Below are positions 1 through 6,052 of a stretch of DNA of 11,156 nt, piece after piece. The first letter of the stretch is position 1. Every line of letters starts with the position of its first letter. Below the pieces are notes generated by a model. It had not been told where the DNA came from. It did not search any database and saw only the letters and a program-made list of their open reading frames with translations. This DNA comes from an uncultured Oscillospiraceae bacterium (GTDB lineage: Bacteria > Bacillota > Clostridia > Oscillospirales > Ruminococcaceae). Location of the stretch: positions 1 to 11,156 of the forward strand of contig USLH01000075.1 of NCBI GenBank assembly GCA_900555435.1, written 5' to 3'. Position numbers and translations under genes: made by a program.

Positions 1-52
1 CCTCTACGGCGAAGGCGGGCTTTTTCTCTACATAGATACGAAAAACAGCCAT
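1..52 (-). CDS. purL: Start of phosphoribosylformylglycinamidine synthase (partial)
   Basis: Only the first 17 codons are inside the window; the gene runs off the left edge. The visible N-terminus reads MAVFRIYVEKKPAFAVE, which matches the way clostridial single-chain FGAM synthases begin (a short beta strand, then VEKKPxFAV). The family makes formylglycinamidine ribonucleotide from FGAR, glutamine and ATP in purine synthesis, in the cytoplasm. The start is supported by a purine-rich AAGGAAAGG site ending 7 nt upstream of the ATG. The gene lies 65 bp downstream of mtaB on the same strand with no visible terminator between them, so read-through from mtaB is possible. The identification rests on a very short segment recognised from memory. 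Confidence 0.66.
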   Translation of the reverse strand, partial: MAVFRIYVEKKPAFAVE

Positions 53-117
53 GTTTTAACCTTTCCTTTCCGATTGGGGTTCCATCTGCCTGAAAGCGCT
101 TTTGGGGCGCCTCCGAT

Positions 118-1407
118 TTATAAAAGCGTCCCGACGCAGTGCCCTTCCAGCACCGCCTCCAGCCGCATCTTCACAACATTCCCGCAAAGGGCGGGGTCGC
201 AGTTCACATAGACCGGGGTGTAATTCTTCGTAAAGCCCTCATACCCCAGCGGGGACTTGGTCGTCTCCACCAGCACCTCTTCCGTCTTTCCCAGCTGCCC
301 GAGAAGGAACTGCTTCCGAGTGGCGTCGGTAGCTTCGATCATCCGGCGGCTCCGCTCTTCCTTTACGGAAGAAGGGACCTGTCCCGAACGCTTGTCCGCC
401 GACGTTCCCGGACGACGGGAATAGGAGAAAACGTGAACCTTCGCAAAGCCGATTTTCTGCACGAAAGCGAGACTTTCTTCAAAATCCGCTTCCGTCTCCC
501 CTGCAAAGCCCACCATGACGTCGGTGGTGATGGAGGGATTCTCAAAAGCCGCCCGGATATCCGAAACGATCCGGGCATATTCCACCGAATCGTAGTGCCG
601 ATTCATCTCCCGCAGGGTCTTGTCGCAGCCGCTCTGGAGGGACAGGTGGAACTGGGGACAGAATTTTTCCTCCGCCGCCATAGCACGAATGTCCTCAGCG
701 GTCAGAAGCTCCGGCTCCAGGCTCCCCAAGCGCACCCGGCGGATCCCTTCGGTGCGGCAGGCGGCCTGCACGGCGTCGATGAGCCGCAGACCGATCTCCT
801 TCCCATAAGAGGAAAGGTTCACCCCCACCAGCACCACTTCCCGGTAGCCGTTTTCCGCCAGAGCGGAAAGCTCCTCCCGGATCTCGTTCAAAGGCTTCGA
901 CCGCACCGGCCCTCTTGCCTTCGGGATGATGCAGTAAGAACAGTACCGGTCGCAACCGTCTTCGATCTTCACGAAGGCTCTCGTCCGCCCCCGGAGGCCG
1001 GTCACCGACATATGCTCGAACTTCTCCCCCCGCTCGTGAGGAAGGATCCGCACCACCCGTTTCCCGGTAGCAAGGGCTTCCTTCACCGCCGGGAGCACAT
1101 CCCCCCGGTTGGAAGAGCCGGTGATGACGTCCGCTTCGGGAATCGCCTCGGCGGCGTCGGGGAACGCCTGGGGGAAGCACCCGGTCAGGGCTGCCACCGC
1201 CGCCGGGTTCTGCTTCTTGAGCCGCCGGAGCAGCTGCCTTGTTTTCTTATCTCCGGAAGCCGTGACCGTACAGGAGTTGATCACATACACGTCGGCAAAA
1301 TCCGACGGATCCACCACCTCAAATCCGTCGGCAGCAAACAGCTCCGACAGATTCTCGGTTTCATATTGGTTCACCTTGCAGCCCAAGGTGGTGAAAGCGA
1401 CCCGCAT
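118..1407 (-). CDS. mtaB: tRNA N6-threonylcarbamoyladenosine (t6A37) methylthiotransferase MtaB
   Basis: This 429-residue radical-SAM enzyme adds a methylthio group to t6A37 of ANN-decoding tRNAs, giving ms2t6A. The N-terminal methylthiotransferase (UPF0004) domain opens with TTLGCKVNQYE and carries the three cluster cysteines C10, C46 and C77. The radical-SAM motif CDRYCSYC gives C152, C156 and C159. A TRAM RNA-binding domain fills roughly residues 370-429. KVNQYET and the length fit MtaB better than MiaB or RimO. The reading frame is open for 53 more codons upstream to an ATG at 1566, but that ATG sits at the predicted transcription start. The ATG at 1407 has an AAAGGAGGGG site (1411-1420) and begins exactly at the conserved domain, so it was chosen. 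A probable purL follows downstream. The long plus-strand open frame over this gene is a shadow. Confidence 0.95.
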   Translation of the reverse strand: MRVAFTTLGCKVNQYETENLSELFAADGFEVVDPSDFADVYVINSCTVTASGDKKTRQLLRRLKKQNPAAVAALTGCFPQAFPDAAEAIPEADVITGSSNRGDVLPAVKEALATGKRVVRILPHERGEKFEHMSVTGLRGRTRAFVKIEDGCDRYCSYCIIPKARGPVRSKPLNEIREELSALAENGYREVVLVGVNLSSYGKEIGLRLIDAVQAACRTEGIRRVRLGSLEPELLTAEDIRAMAAEEKFCPQFHLSLQSGCDKTLREMNRHYDSVEYARIVSDIRAAFENPSITTDVMVGFAGETEADFEESLAFVQKIGFAKVHVFSYSRRPGTSADKRSGQVPSSVKEERSRRMIEATDATRKQFLLGQLGKTEEVLVETTKSPLGYEGFTKNYTPVYVNCDPALCGNVVKMRLEAVLEGHCVGTLL

Positions 1408-1565
1408 CTGCCCCTCCTTTGCGTTCATACGAAATAAACAAGGCTCAAAATGAACATTTTGAGCCGCACCGGAAAGGTCTGCTCCGCAGTGGGAAAAGCG
1501 CCGTTTTTCCGCCCTTTCCGCCGGTTTTTCAGGTTGTGAAAATTGGACAAATCCAGACCTTTTCA
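1408..1565 (-). other. Structured mtaB leader with perfect inverted repeat
   Basis: This is the predicted 5' untranslated region between the mtaB promoter and its ATG. It contains a perfect inverted repeat with 11-bp arms GGCTCAAAATG (1442-1452) and CATTTTGAGCC (1455-1465) around a 2-nt centre. In the mtaB direction the repeat is followed by the T-rich run TTGTTTATTT, which resembles a weak intrinsic terminator about 24 nt before the ribosome binding site. Upstream in the leader, AGGTCTG (1554-1560) can pair with CAGACCT (1474-1480), enclosing GC-rich sequence. An attenuator, an mRNA-stabilising hairpin and a DNA operator are all compatible with this. No known riboswitch class was recognised. 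Confidence 0.5.
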
Positions 1566-1571
1566 TTTAGT

Positions 1572-1600
1572 ATTATAATAGATTTGAGAGAAATTTACAA
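1572..1600 (-). promoter_or_regulatory. mtaB promoter
   Basis: On the minus strand, TTGTAA (-35, 1595-1600) is separated by 17 bp from a perfect TATAAT (-10, 1572-1577). This predicts transcription starting near 1565 and a leader of about 158 nt. It lies back to back with the promoter of the HPr-like gene; the two -35 boxes are 7 bp apart. Confidence 0.75.
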
Positions 1601-1607
1601 GTAGCAG

Positions 1608-1636
1608 TTGACTTAAAATGGAAGTGATGTTAAACT
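1608..1636 (+). promoter_or_regulatory. Promoter of the HPr-like gene
   Basis: TTGACT (-35, 1608-1613), a 17-bp spacer and TAAACT (-10, 1631-1636) preceded by TGT, an extended -10. Transcription would start near 1643, leaving an AU-rich leader of about 73 nt. That leader has a modest hairpin at 1655-1675 (GATA/TATC and GGT/ACC pairs). Confidence 0.7.
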
Positions 1637-1715
1637 GTAAATATGGTAATTATAGATATAGGTTTTACCCGTATCCGTGATTGCCGAAAATCTACTGAAT
1701 GGAGGTCGATATTTC

Positions 1716-1946
1716 ATGAGAACCTGCAACATCATGCTGAACACCATCAACGACGTGAAAGCCTTCGTGAACACTGTTTCCAAGTATGACTTTGATGTGG
1801 ATCTGATTTCTGGTCGGTATGCCATCGACGCCAAATCCATCATGGGCATCTTCAGCCTGGATCTCTCCAAGCCGATCCGCCTGGAAGCACATTCGGAAGA
1901 CAACGAGAAGTTCTTCGACGAAATCAAGCCCTTCATCATCGACTGA
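1716..1946 (+). CDS. HPr-like protein lacking the phosphotransfer histidine (Crh-like)
   Basis: This 76-residue protein has the length and fold signature of HPr, the phosphocarrier of the sugar phosphotransferase system. The second half carries AKSIMGIFSL, equivalent to the NAKSIMGI motif around regulatory Ser46, here Ser41. The N-terminal active loop, normally GLHARPA, is replaced by TINDVKAF, so the phosphorylatable His15 appears to be Asp13 and Arg17 a lysine (my hand alignment). In Bacillus, Crh also lacks the histidine, is phosphorylated only on the serine, and serves as a CcpA corepressor. A similar regulatory role is inferred, not shown. The ATG at 1716 was chosen over an in-frame GTG at 1677 because GGAGGT lies 9 nt upstream and the family starts there. 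It has its own promoter and terminator and is a single-gene unit. Confidence 0.85.
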   Translation: MRTCNIMLNTINDVKAFVNTVSKYDFDVDLISGRYAIDAKSIMGIFSLDLSKPIRLEAHSEDNEKFFDEIKPFIID

Positions 1947-1984
1947 GCGTCCCGCTCACGACCGGACTGCCATCTTTGATGGCA
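1944..1984 (+). other. Two tandem hairpins in the 3' region of the HPr-like gene
   Basis: Two perfect short hairpins precede the terminator. TGAGCG/CGCTCA (1944-1949 and 1953-1958, 3-nt loop) begins on the stop codon. TGCCATC/GATGGCA (1968-1974 and 1978-1984, loop TTT) follows. Neither has a T run, so they are not terminators themselves. Together with the terminator they make a compact run of three stem-loops at the mRNA 3' end. Confidence 0.6.
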
Positions 1985-2000
1985 TTCAGCCTGACACACC

Positions 2001-2031
2001 CGCCGGAGGCCATTGGCCTCCGGCGTTTTTT
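2001..2031 (+). terminator. Intrinsic terminator after the HPr-like gene
   Basis: A perfect 11-bp stem, CGCCGGAGGCC (2001-2011) with GGCCTCCGGCG (2015-2025), has a 3-nt loop and is followed by six T. There is no T run on the other strand, so it is a terminator only for the plus strand, although the stem may also slow the incoming minus-strand transcript. Confidence 0.93.
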
Positions 2032-2096
2032 ATTTCCCGATTTCCGGTGTGACTTGCAGAATAAGACACTTGTGTTTGAGAAAATATTCGGAATTC

Positions 2097-2204
2097 TTAT
2101 ATTCTGTTTTCTTTTCCTGCTCTGTCAGATATGCCTTTCTTATCGAAAAAAATCCATATTCCGAACAGAATGGCCACGAATATGATAGCAATATAACCCT
2201 CCAT
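2097..2204 (-). CDS. Small single-pass membrane protein, unknown function
   Basis: A 35-codon open frame lies directly downstream of the AraC-type gene on the same strand. The gap from the regulator's stop codon to this ATG is 19 nt, and an AAAAGGAG site ends 9 nt before the ATG. The product starts MEGYIAIIFVAILFGIWIFF, a hydrophobic helix of about 17-18 residues, followed by a charged tail (residues 21-35: DKKGISDRAGKENRI). The positive tail after the helix predicts an N-out, C-in orientation. I do not recognise the family. The ribosome binding site, spacing and membrane-protein composition support a real gene, probably co-transcribed with the regulator. It could be an accessory to xylose sensing or uptake, but nothing in the sequence shows that. 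No clear terminator follows before the HPr-like gene's terminator stem. Confidence 0.62.
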   Translation of the reverse strand: MEGYIAIIFVAILFGIWIFFDKKGISDRAGKENRI

Positions 2205-2223
2205 CTTATTCTTCTCCTTTTAT

Positions 2224-2988
2224 CTATTTCCCCGTCCGATACTCCCTCGGCGTCATTCCCGTTTCCTCCCGGAACGCCCGGTTGAAGTTCCGGATGGTGG
2301 AAAACCCGCTCTGCAGGGCGATGGCGGTGATGCTGTCGCCGGTGCTCCGCAGAAGGCGGCAGGCATGCTGCACCCGGTATCGGTTCACGAAGGTGGTAAA
2401 ATCCGTCCCGAAGTTTTTATTGAAGAAGCTGGACAGATAGCTGTAGTCGTACCCGAACTCTGCTGCGATCTCCTTTAAACGGATGGGGCGGACGTAATTA
2501 TTCTGGACATACAGGGACAGGGAGTTAGTCAGGACAAAATAGGAGGCATCCACCGCCGACAGCCGGCTCTGCTCATATACCCGCCCGCAGAGGGCATAAA
2601 GCACCGCCTGCTTCACAAAAACGCTCCGCTCCGGATCGGTAAGCCGGTCGATATCCCCCCGATCCTCAAAAGTAAAACATACGTCCGAAAGGCTGTTCCC
2701 CTTGACCACCTCGTAAAAGGAGTCCACCAGATCCGTGGAAAACACGCAGAGGTAGCTGCGGCTCTTTTCCGGCGTCTGGTAGGAATGGATGTAGCCGGGC
2801 AGGATCAGGAGTCCTTTCCCGGCCGTCAGCACATAGGTTTTTCCGCCCACGTCGCAGAAAAGCCGTCCTTCCAGACAAAAGACCGCCTCAAAGCTCACAT
2901 GGGTGTGCTTCGGAAAACACAAGTTTTCGTCGAACTGGTGGTAGAAGTACTGCTTCTGCCCACTGCGCTGTGCTTCATGAAGGATCAT
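2224..2988 (-). CDS. AraC-family transcriptional regulator, probable xylose-operon regulator
   Basis: This 254-residue protein has the standard two-part AraC layout. Residues 1-100 form a cupin-like sensor with HTHVSFE (28-34) and the GKGLLILPGYIHSY strand pattern typical of the ligand pocket. Residues 165-250 hold two helix-turn-helix motifs: LKEIAAEFGYDYSYLSSFF for the first, and ITAIALQSGFSTIRNFNRAF followed by GMTPREYR for the second. It is transcribed away from xylB-xylA across a 112-bp gap, the usual position for a local activator, so xylose or a xyloside is the likely effector. This is inference from context; the sensor domain does not reveal the ligand. Many clostridia use an ROK-family XylR repressor instead. 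The start has only a weak GGTGAG site but matches the family N-terminus. A small membrane-protein gene follows. Confidence 0.92.
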   Translation of the reverse strand: MILHEAQRSGQKQYFYHQFDENLCFPKHTHVSFEAVFCLEGRLFCDVGGKTYVLTAGKGLLILPGYIHSYQTPEKSRSYLCVFSTDLVDSFYEVVKGNSLSDVCFTFEDRGDIDRLTDPERSVFVKQAVLYALCGRVYEQSRLSAVDASYFVLTNSLSLYVQNNYVRPIRLKEIAAEFGYDYSYLSSFFNKNFGTDFTTFVNRYRVQHACRLLRSTGDSITAIALQSGFSTIRNFNRAFREETGMTPREYRTGK

Positions 2989-3020
2989 CTTTTCTCACCG
3001 AACCCAAAGATATTTCTATT

Positions 3021-3049
3021 ATTATAAAACATTTTGCTTTTTTTGACAA
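3021..3049 (-). promoter_or_regulatory. Promoter of the AraC-type regulator
   Basis: On the minus strand, TTGTCA (-35, 3044-3049), exactly 17 bp, then a perfect TATAAT (-10, 3021-3026). This is a near-consensus promoter, so the regulator is probably made constitutively unless repressed. Its -35 box abuts or overlaps the place where the xylBA -35 would have to be. Confidence 0.78.
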
Positions 3050-3066
3050 GGATTTCCGGGTATAAT
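3038..3066 (+). promoter_or_regulatory. xylBA promoter with perfect -10 but no good -35
   Basis: A perfect TATAAT lies at 3061-3066, 28 nt before the AGGAGG site of xylB. At the normal spacing of 16-18 bp upstream there is only a T run (3038-3044). A TTGACA does occur at 3043-3048, but it is 12 bp from the -10, too close to serve. A weak -35 is what an AraC-activated promoter would show. The transcript would begin near 3073 with a leader of under 30 nt. Confidence 0.6.
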
Positions 3067-3100
3067 CAGGTTAACACCGCTTTGCAAAAAGGAGGTTTTT

Positions 3101-4552
3101 ATGAAGTATTTTATCGGGCTTGACATCGGCACCTCATCGGTCAAGGCCATGCTCCTGAACGAAAGAGAGATCGTGAAAATTGCCTCTCGGGATTATCCCG
3201 TTTTCTACCCCAAAAACGGCTGGTCGGAACAGGATCCGGAGGACTGGTACCGGGAGACTCTTTCCGCCATGAAGGAGCTGCTTTCCGGCATCGATGGGAA
3301 GGGCGTCGCTTCCTTGAGTTTTTCCGGTCAGATGCACGGGCTGGTGATGCTGGACGAAGAGGATCGGGTGATCCGTCCCGCCATCCTCTGGAACGACGGC
3401 CGAAGCACCAAAGAGGTCGCCTATTTAAACGAGACGGTAGGGAAGGGCTTCCTTCTGGATCACACCGGGAACATCGCTTTCGCCGGCTTCACTGCGCCGA
3501 AGCTCCTGTGGGTGAAGGCAAACGAGCCGGAGCATTTCAAACGGGCAAGAAAGATCCTGCTGCCCAAGGATTATGTGGCGTACCGCCTGTCGGGGACTTT
3601 TGCCACCGATGTTTCCGACGCAGCCGGCACCCTTTACTTCGATACGGAGCACCGCTGCTGGTCGGCTCCCATGCTGGAGCTGCTTGGAATTACCGAGGAG
3701 CAGCTGCCGAAGGTGTACGAAAGCAATGAGATCATCGGCTCCCTCAGGCCGGAGCTGGCAAAAGAGCTGGGGCTTTCCGACGTAAAAGTCGTCATCGGCG
3801 GCGGCGACAATGCCGCATCCGCCATCGGCACCGGCACGCTGGAGAACGGGGCGTGCAACCTGTCTTTGGGCACCTCCGGCACGGTCTTCGTGGTCTCCGA
3901 CCACTATCGCTGCGACCGGGTCAACGCCCTCCACACCTTCTGCTCCGCCAACGGAAAGTACCACTACCTGGCCTGCATCCTCTCCGCTGCCTCCTGCCAG
4001 AAATGGTGGATGGAGGAGATCCTCAAAGCAAACTACGACTTTGAAAACGCAGAGGGCTATCTGGGAAAGAGCCGGGTACTCTTCCTCCCCTATCTGATGG
4101 GCGAACGTTCCCCCATCAATGATCCGGACGTCCGGGGCGCCTTTTTCGGACTGTCCATGGATACCTGCCGGGCGGAGATGAGCCTGGCCGTACTGGAAGG
4201 CGTCGCCTTCGCCCTGCGGCAGAACGTGGACGCCATCCGTTCGTTAGGTGTGACCATCACCTCCTCGAAGGTCTGCGGCGGCGGGACGAAGACCCGGCTG
4301 TGGTTAAAGATCCTCGCTTCCGTTTTAAACATCCGCCTGCAGCTGCCCGTGATGGAGCACGGCGGCGGGCTGGGAGCGGCTCTGCTTGCGGCGGAAGCCG
4401 TCCTCCCGCCGAAGGAATATTCCGCCATGGAGACCCGCTTCTACGCCGTAAAAGAGACCGTCCAGCCGGACGAAGCCCTCGTCCCCCTCTATGAAGAGAA
4501 GTACCAAAAATATCTGCAGCTTTACCCCGCCATCCGGGGACTGAATCTTTAA
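3101..4552 (+). CDS. xylB: Xylulokinase
   Basis: This 483-residue FGGY-family kinase phosphorylates D-xylulose with ATP to xylulose 5-phosphate, feeding the pentose phosphate pathway; it acts in the cytoplasm. The N-terminal FGGY domain starts with the phosphate-binding strand IGLDIGTSSVKA. It continues with SGQMHGLV (75-82), typical of xylulokinases, and WNDGRS (97-102). The catalytic aspartate is D236 in GGGDNAAS. The C-terminal domain contains SLGTSG, the stretch LPYLMGERSP near residue 330, and CGGGTK. Length equals the family norm. AAGGAGG lies 5 nt before the ATG. It is first in a two-gene operon with xylA (17 bp between), the reverse of the more familiar xylA-xylB order. Confidence 0.96.
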   Translation: MKYFIGLDIGTSSVKAMLLNEREIVKIASRDYPVFYPKNGWSEQDPEDWYRETLSAMKELLSGIDGKGVASLSFSGQMHGLVMLDEEDRVIRPAILWNDGRSTKEVAYLNETVGKGFLLDHTGNIAFAGFTAPKLLWVKANEPEHFKRARKILLPKDYVAYRLSGTFATDVSDAAGTLYFDTEHRCWSAPMLELLGITEEQLPKVYESNEIIGSLRPELAKELGLSDVKVVIGGGDNAASAIGTGTLENGACNLSLGTSGTVFVVSDHYRCDRVNALHTFCSANGKYHYLACILSAASCQKWWMEEILKANYDFENAEGYLGKSRVLFLPYLMGERSPINDPDVRGAFFGLSMDTCRAEMSLAVLEGVAFALRQNVDAIRSLGVTITSSKVCGGGTKTRLWLKILASVLNIRLQLPVMEHGGGLGAALLAAEAVLPPKEYSAMETRFYAVKETVQPDEALVPLYEEKYQKYLQLYPAIRGLNL

Positions 4553-4569
4553 AAAAGGAGCAAACGACA

Positions 4570-5883
4570 ATGGCATACTTTGATTTCACCGGAAAAGTCA
4601 CCTACGAAGGCCCCGACAGCAAGAATCCCTTCGCCTTCAAATTCTATGACCCCGACCGGGTGATCCTCGGCAAGAAAATGAGCGAGCACCTCCCCTTCGC
4701 CATGGCATGGTGGCACAACCTAGGCGCTGCCGGAACCGATATGTTCGGCGTTTCCACCGCCGACAAGAGCTTCGGAGCCGTCCCCGGCACCATGGAGCAC
4801 GCCAAAGCAAAGGTAGACGCCGGCTTTGAATTTATGGAGAAGCTGGGCATCCGCTACTTCTGTTTTCACGACGTGGATCTGGTTCCCGAGGACCCCGACA
4901 TCAACGTCACCAACGCCCGCCTGGACGAGATCAGCGACTACATTCTCGAAAAGAGGAAGGGCACCGGCATAAAGTGCCTCTGGGGCACGGCCAACATGTT
5001 CGGAAACCCCCGGTTCATGAACGGCGCAGGCAGCACCAACAGCACCGAGGTCTACTGCTTCGCCGCAGCCCAGATCAAAAAGGCTCTGGATCTGACCGTC
5101 AAGCTGGGCGGCAAGGGCTACGTTTTCTGGGGCGGACGGGAAGGCTATGAGACCCTTCTGAACACCGACGTAAAGTTCGAGCAGGAAAACATCGCCGCCC
5201 TGATGCACATGGCAGTGGATTACGGCCGCTCCATCGGCTTCACCGGCGATTTCTACATTGAGCCCAAGCCCAAGGAGCCCATGAAGCACCAGTACGACTT
5301 CGACGCCGCCACCGCCATCGGCTTCCTCCGTCAGTACGGCCTTGATAAAGATTTCAAGATGAACATCGAAGCAAACCACGCCACCTTAGCCGGCCACACC
5401 TTCCAGCACGAGCTGCGGATCTCCGCCATCAACGGGATGCTGGGCAGCATCGACGCCAATCAGGGCGATATGCTCTTAGGCTGGGACACCGACGAGTTCC
5501 CCTTTGACGCTTATGACGCTACCCTCTGCATGTATGAGGTGCTGAAAAACGGCGGTCTCACCGGCGGCTTCAATTTCGACGCCAAAAACCGCCGCCCCAG
5601 CAACACGAAAGAGGATATGTTCTACGGCTACATCTTAGGCATGGACACCTTCGCCTTAGGGCTCATCAAAGCCGCCAAGCTCATCGAAAACGGCACGCTG
5701 GAGACCTTTCTGAAGGAAAAATACCGGAGCTTCGAGAGCGAACTGGGCCAGAAGATCCGCAGCGGAAAAGCCACCCTTGAAGAGCTTGCCGCCCTCGCTT
5801 CCGAAAAGAAGACCTGCGCCGTTCCCGCTTCCGGCCGTCAGGAGCTGTTAGAAAGTGCGGTCAACGCCGTTCTTTTCGGTTAA
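4570..5883 (+). CDS. xylA: Xylose isomerase (class II)
   Basis: This 437-residue TIM-barrel metalloenzyme interconverts D-xylose and D-xylulose. All expected active-site residues are visible: H100 and D103 in FCFHDVD, E231 and K233 in IEPKPKEP, E267 and H270 in NIEANHATLAGH, D295 in SIDANQGD, D306 and D308 in GWDTD, and D337 in FNFDAKNRR. The length (about 440) and the N-terminal extension place it in class II, like the enzymes of clostridia and E. coli. The loop GGLTGGFNFD looks one residue shorter than the common GGFTxGGLNFD, a small deletion next to the metal ligand, probably a lineage trait. An AAAGGAG site ends 9 nt before the ATG. It is translated from the xylB transcript and followed by a terminator. 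Confidence 0.97.
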   Translation: MAYFDFTGKVTYEGPDSKNPFAFKFYDPDRVILGKKMSEHLPFAMAWWHNLGAAGTDMFGVSTADKSFGAVPGTMEHAKAKVDAGFEFMEKLGIRYFCFHDVDLVPEDPDINVTNARLDEISDYILEKRKGTGIKCLWGTANMFGNPRFMNGAGSTNSTEVYCFAAAQIKKALDLTVKLGGKGYVFWGGREGYETLLNTDVKFEQENIAALMHMAVDYGRSIGFTGDFYIEPKPKEPMKHQYDFDAATAIGFLRQYGLDKDFKMNIEANHATLAGHTFQHELRISAINGMLGSIDANQGDMLLGWDTDEFPFDAYDATLCMYEVLKNGGLTGGFNFDAKNRRPSNTKEDMFYGYILGMDTFALGLIKAAKLIENGTLETFLKEKYRSFESELGQKIRSGKATLEELAALASEKKTCAVPASGRQELLESAVNAVLFG

Positions 5884-5911
5884 TTTCTAACTCGGTCACA
5901 AATTTGGTTAT

Positions 5912-5949
5912 ATACCTGCCGAAAACTCTTCATTCGGCAGGTATTTTTT
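5912..5949 (+). terminator. Intrinsic terminator of xylBA
   Basis: A 12-bp perfect stem, ATACCTGCCGAA (5912-5923) with TTCGGCAGGTAT (5933-5944), a 9-nt loop and a T run at 5944-5949. It lies 29 nt after the xylA stop. Confidence 0.92.
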
Positions 5950-5982
5950 ATGTTTTTTTACCAACTTTTTCATCAAACCCAC

Positions 5983-6010
5983 TTGCGAAAAAACGAAAAA
6001 GTGGTAGAAT
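5983..6010 (+). promoter_or_regulatory. Promoter of the GLUG surface protein
   Basis: TTGCGA (-35, 5983-5988), a 16-bp spacer and TAGAAT (-10, 6005-6010) preceded by TGG, an extended -10. A short inverted repeat CCACTT (5979-5984) / AAGTGG (5999-6004), with half-site centres about two helical turns apart, overlaps it and could be an operator. Confidence 0.68.
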
Positions 6011-6012
6011 AA

Positions 6013-6030
6013 AGGGGAAAAGTTTCCCCT
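6013..6030 (+). other. Palindrome at the predicted transcription start of the surface-protein gene
   Basis: AGGGGAAA (6013-6020) and TTTCCCCT (6023-6030) form a perfect 8-bp inverted repeat with a 2-nt centre. The predicted start near 6017 falls in its left arm, and the AAAGGAGGT ribosome binding site (6037-6045) begins 7 nt after it. It may be a 5'-end stabilising hairpin or a repressor operator; sequence alone does not decide. Confidence 0.55.
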
Positions 6031-6052
6031 ATTTCTAAAGGAGGTAAAAAAA

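Noticed and set aside
139..1437. A 432-codon plus-strand open frame antisense to mtaB
   Set aside because: It lies over a certain gene in GC-rich DNA, its product is rich in H, R, P and G with no family resemblance, and it has no ribosome binding site of note.
1424..1456. A 10-codon minus-strand leader peptide (MFILSLVYFV) overlapping the mtaB inverted repeat
   Set aside because: It has no clear ribosome binding site and no run of a diagnostic codon, and a frame this short is expected by chance.
1408..1566. A 53-codon N-terminal extension of mtaB
   Set aside because: The upstream ATG coincides with the predicted transcription start, the extension has no MtaB homology, and the ATG at 1407 has an excellent ribosome binding site.
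2041..2096. A terminator for the regulator and small-protein transcript on the minus strand
   Set aside because: Only weak AT-rich pairings such as ACACTTGTGT were found, without a stem plus T run in that direction.
3072..3086. A cre-like sequence at the xylBA transcription start
   Set aside because: Only the centre CCGCT and a few flanking bases fit; the right-hand CA is out of register by one base.
3425..3964. A 179-codon minus-strand frame inside xylB
   Set aside because: It is antisense to a certain gene, has valine/glycine/alanine-rich shadow composition and no recognisable domain.
4720..5379. A 219-codon minus-strand frame inside xylA
   Set aside because: It is antisense to a strongly conserved gene, has low-complexity composition and no supporting start site.
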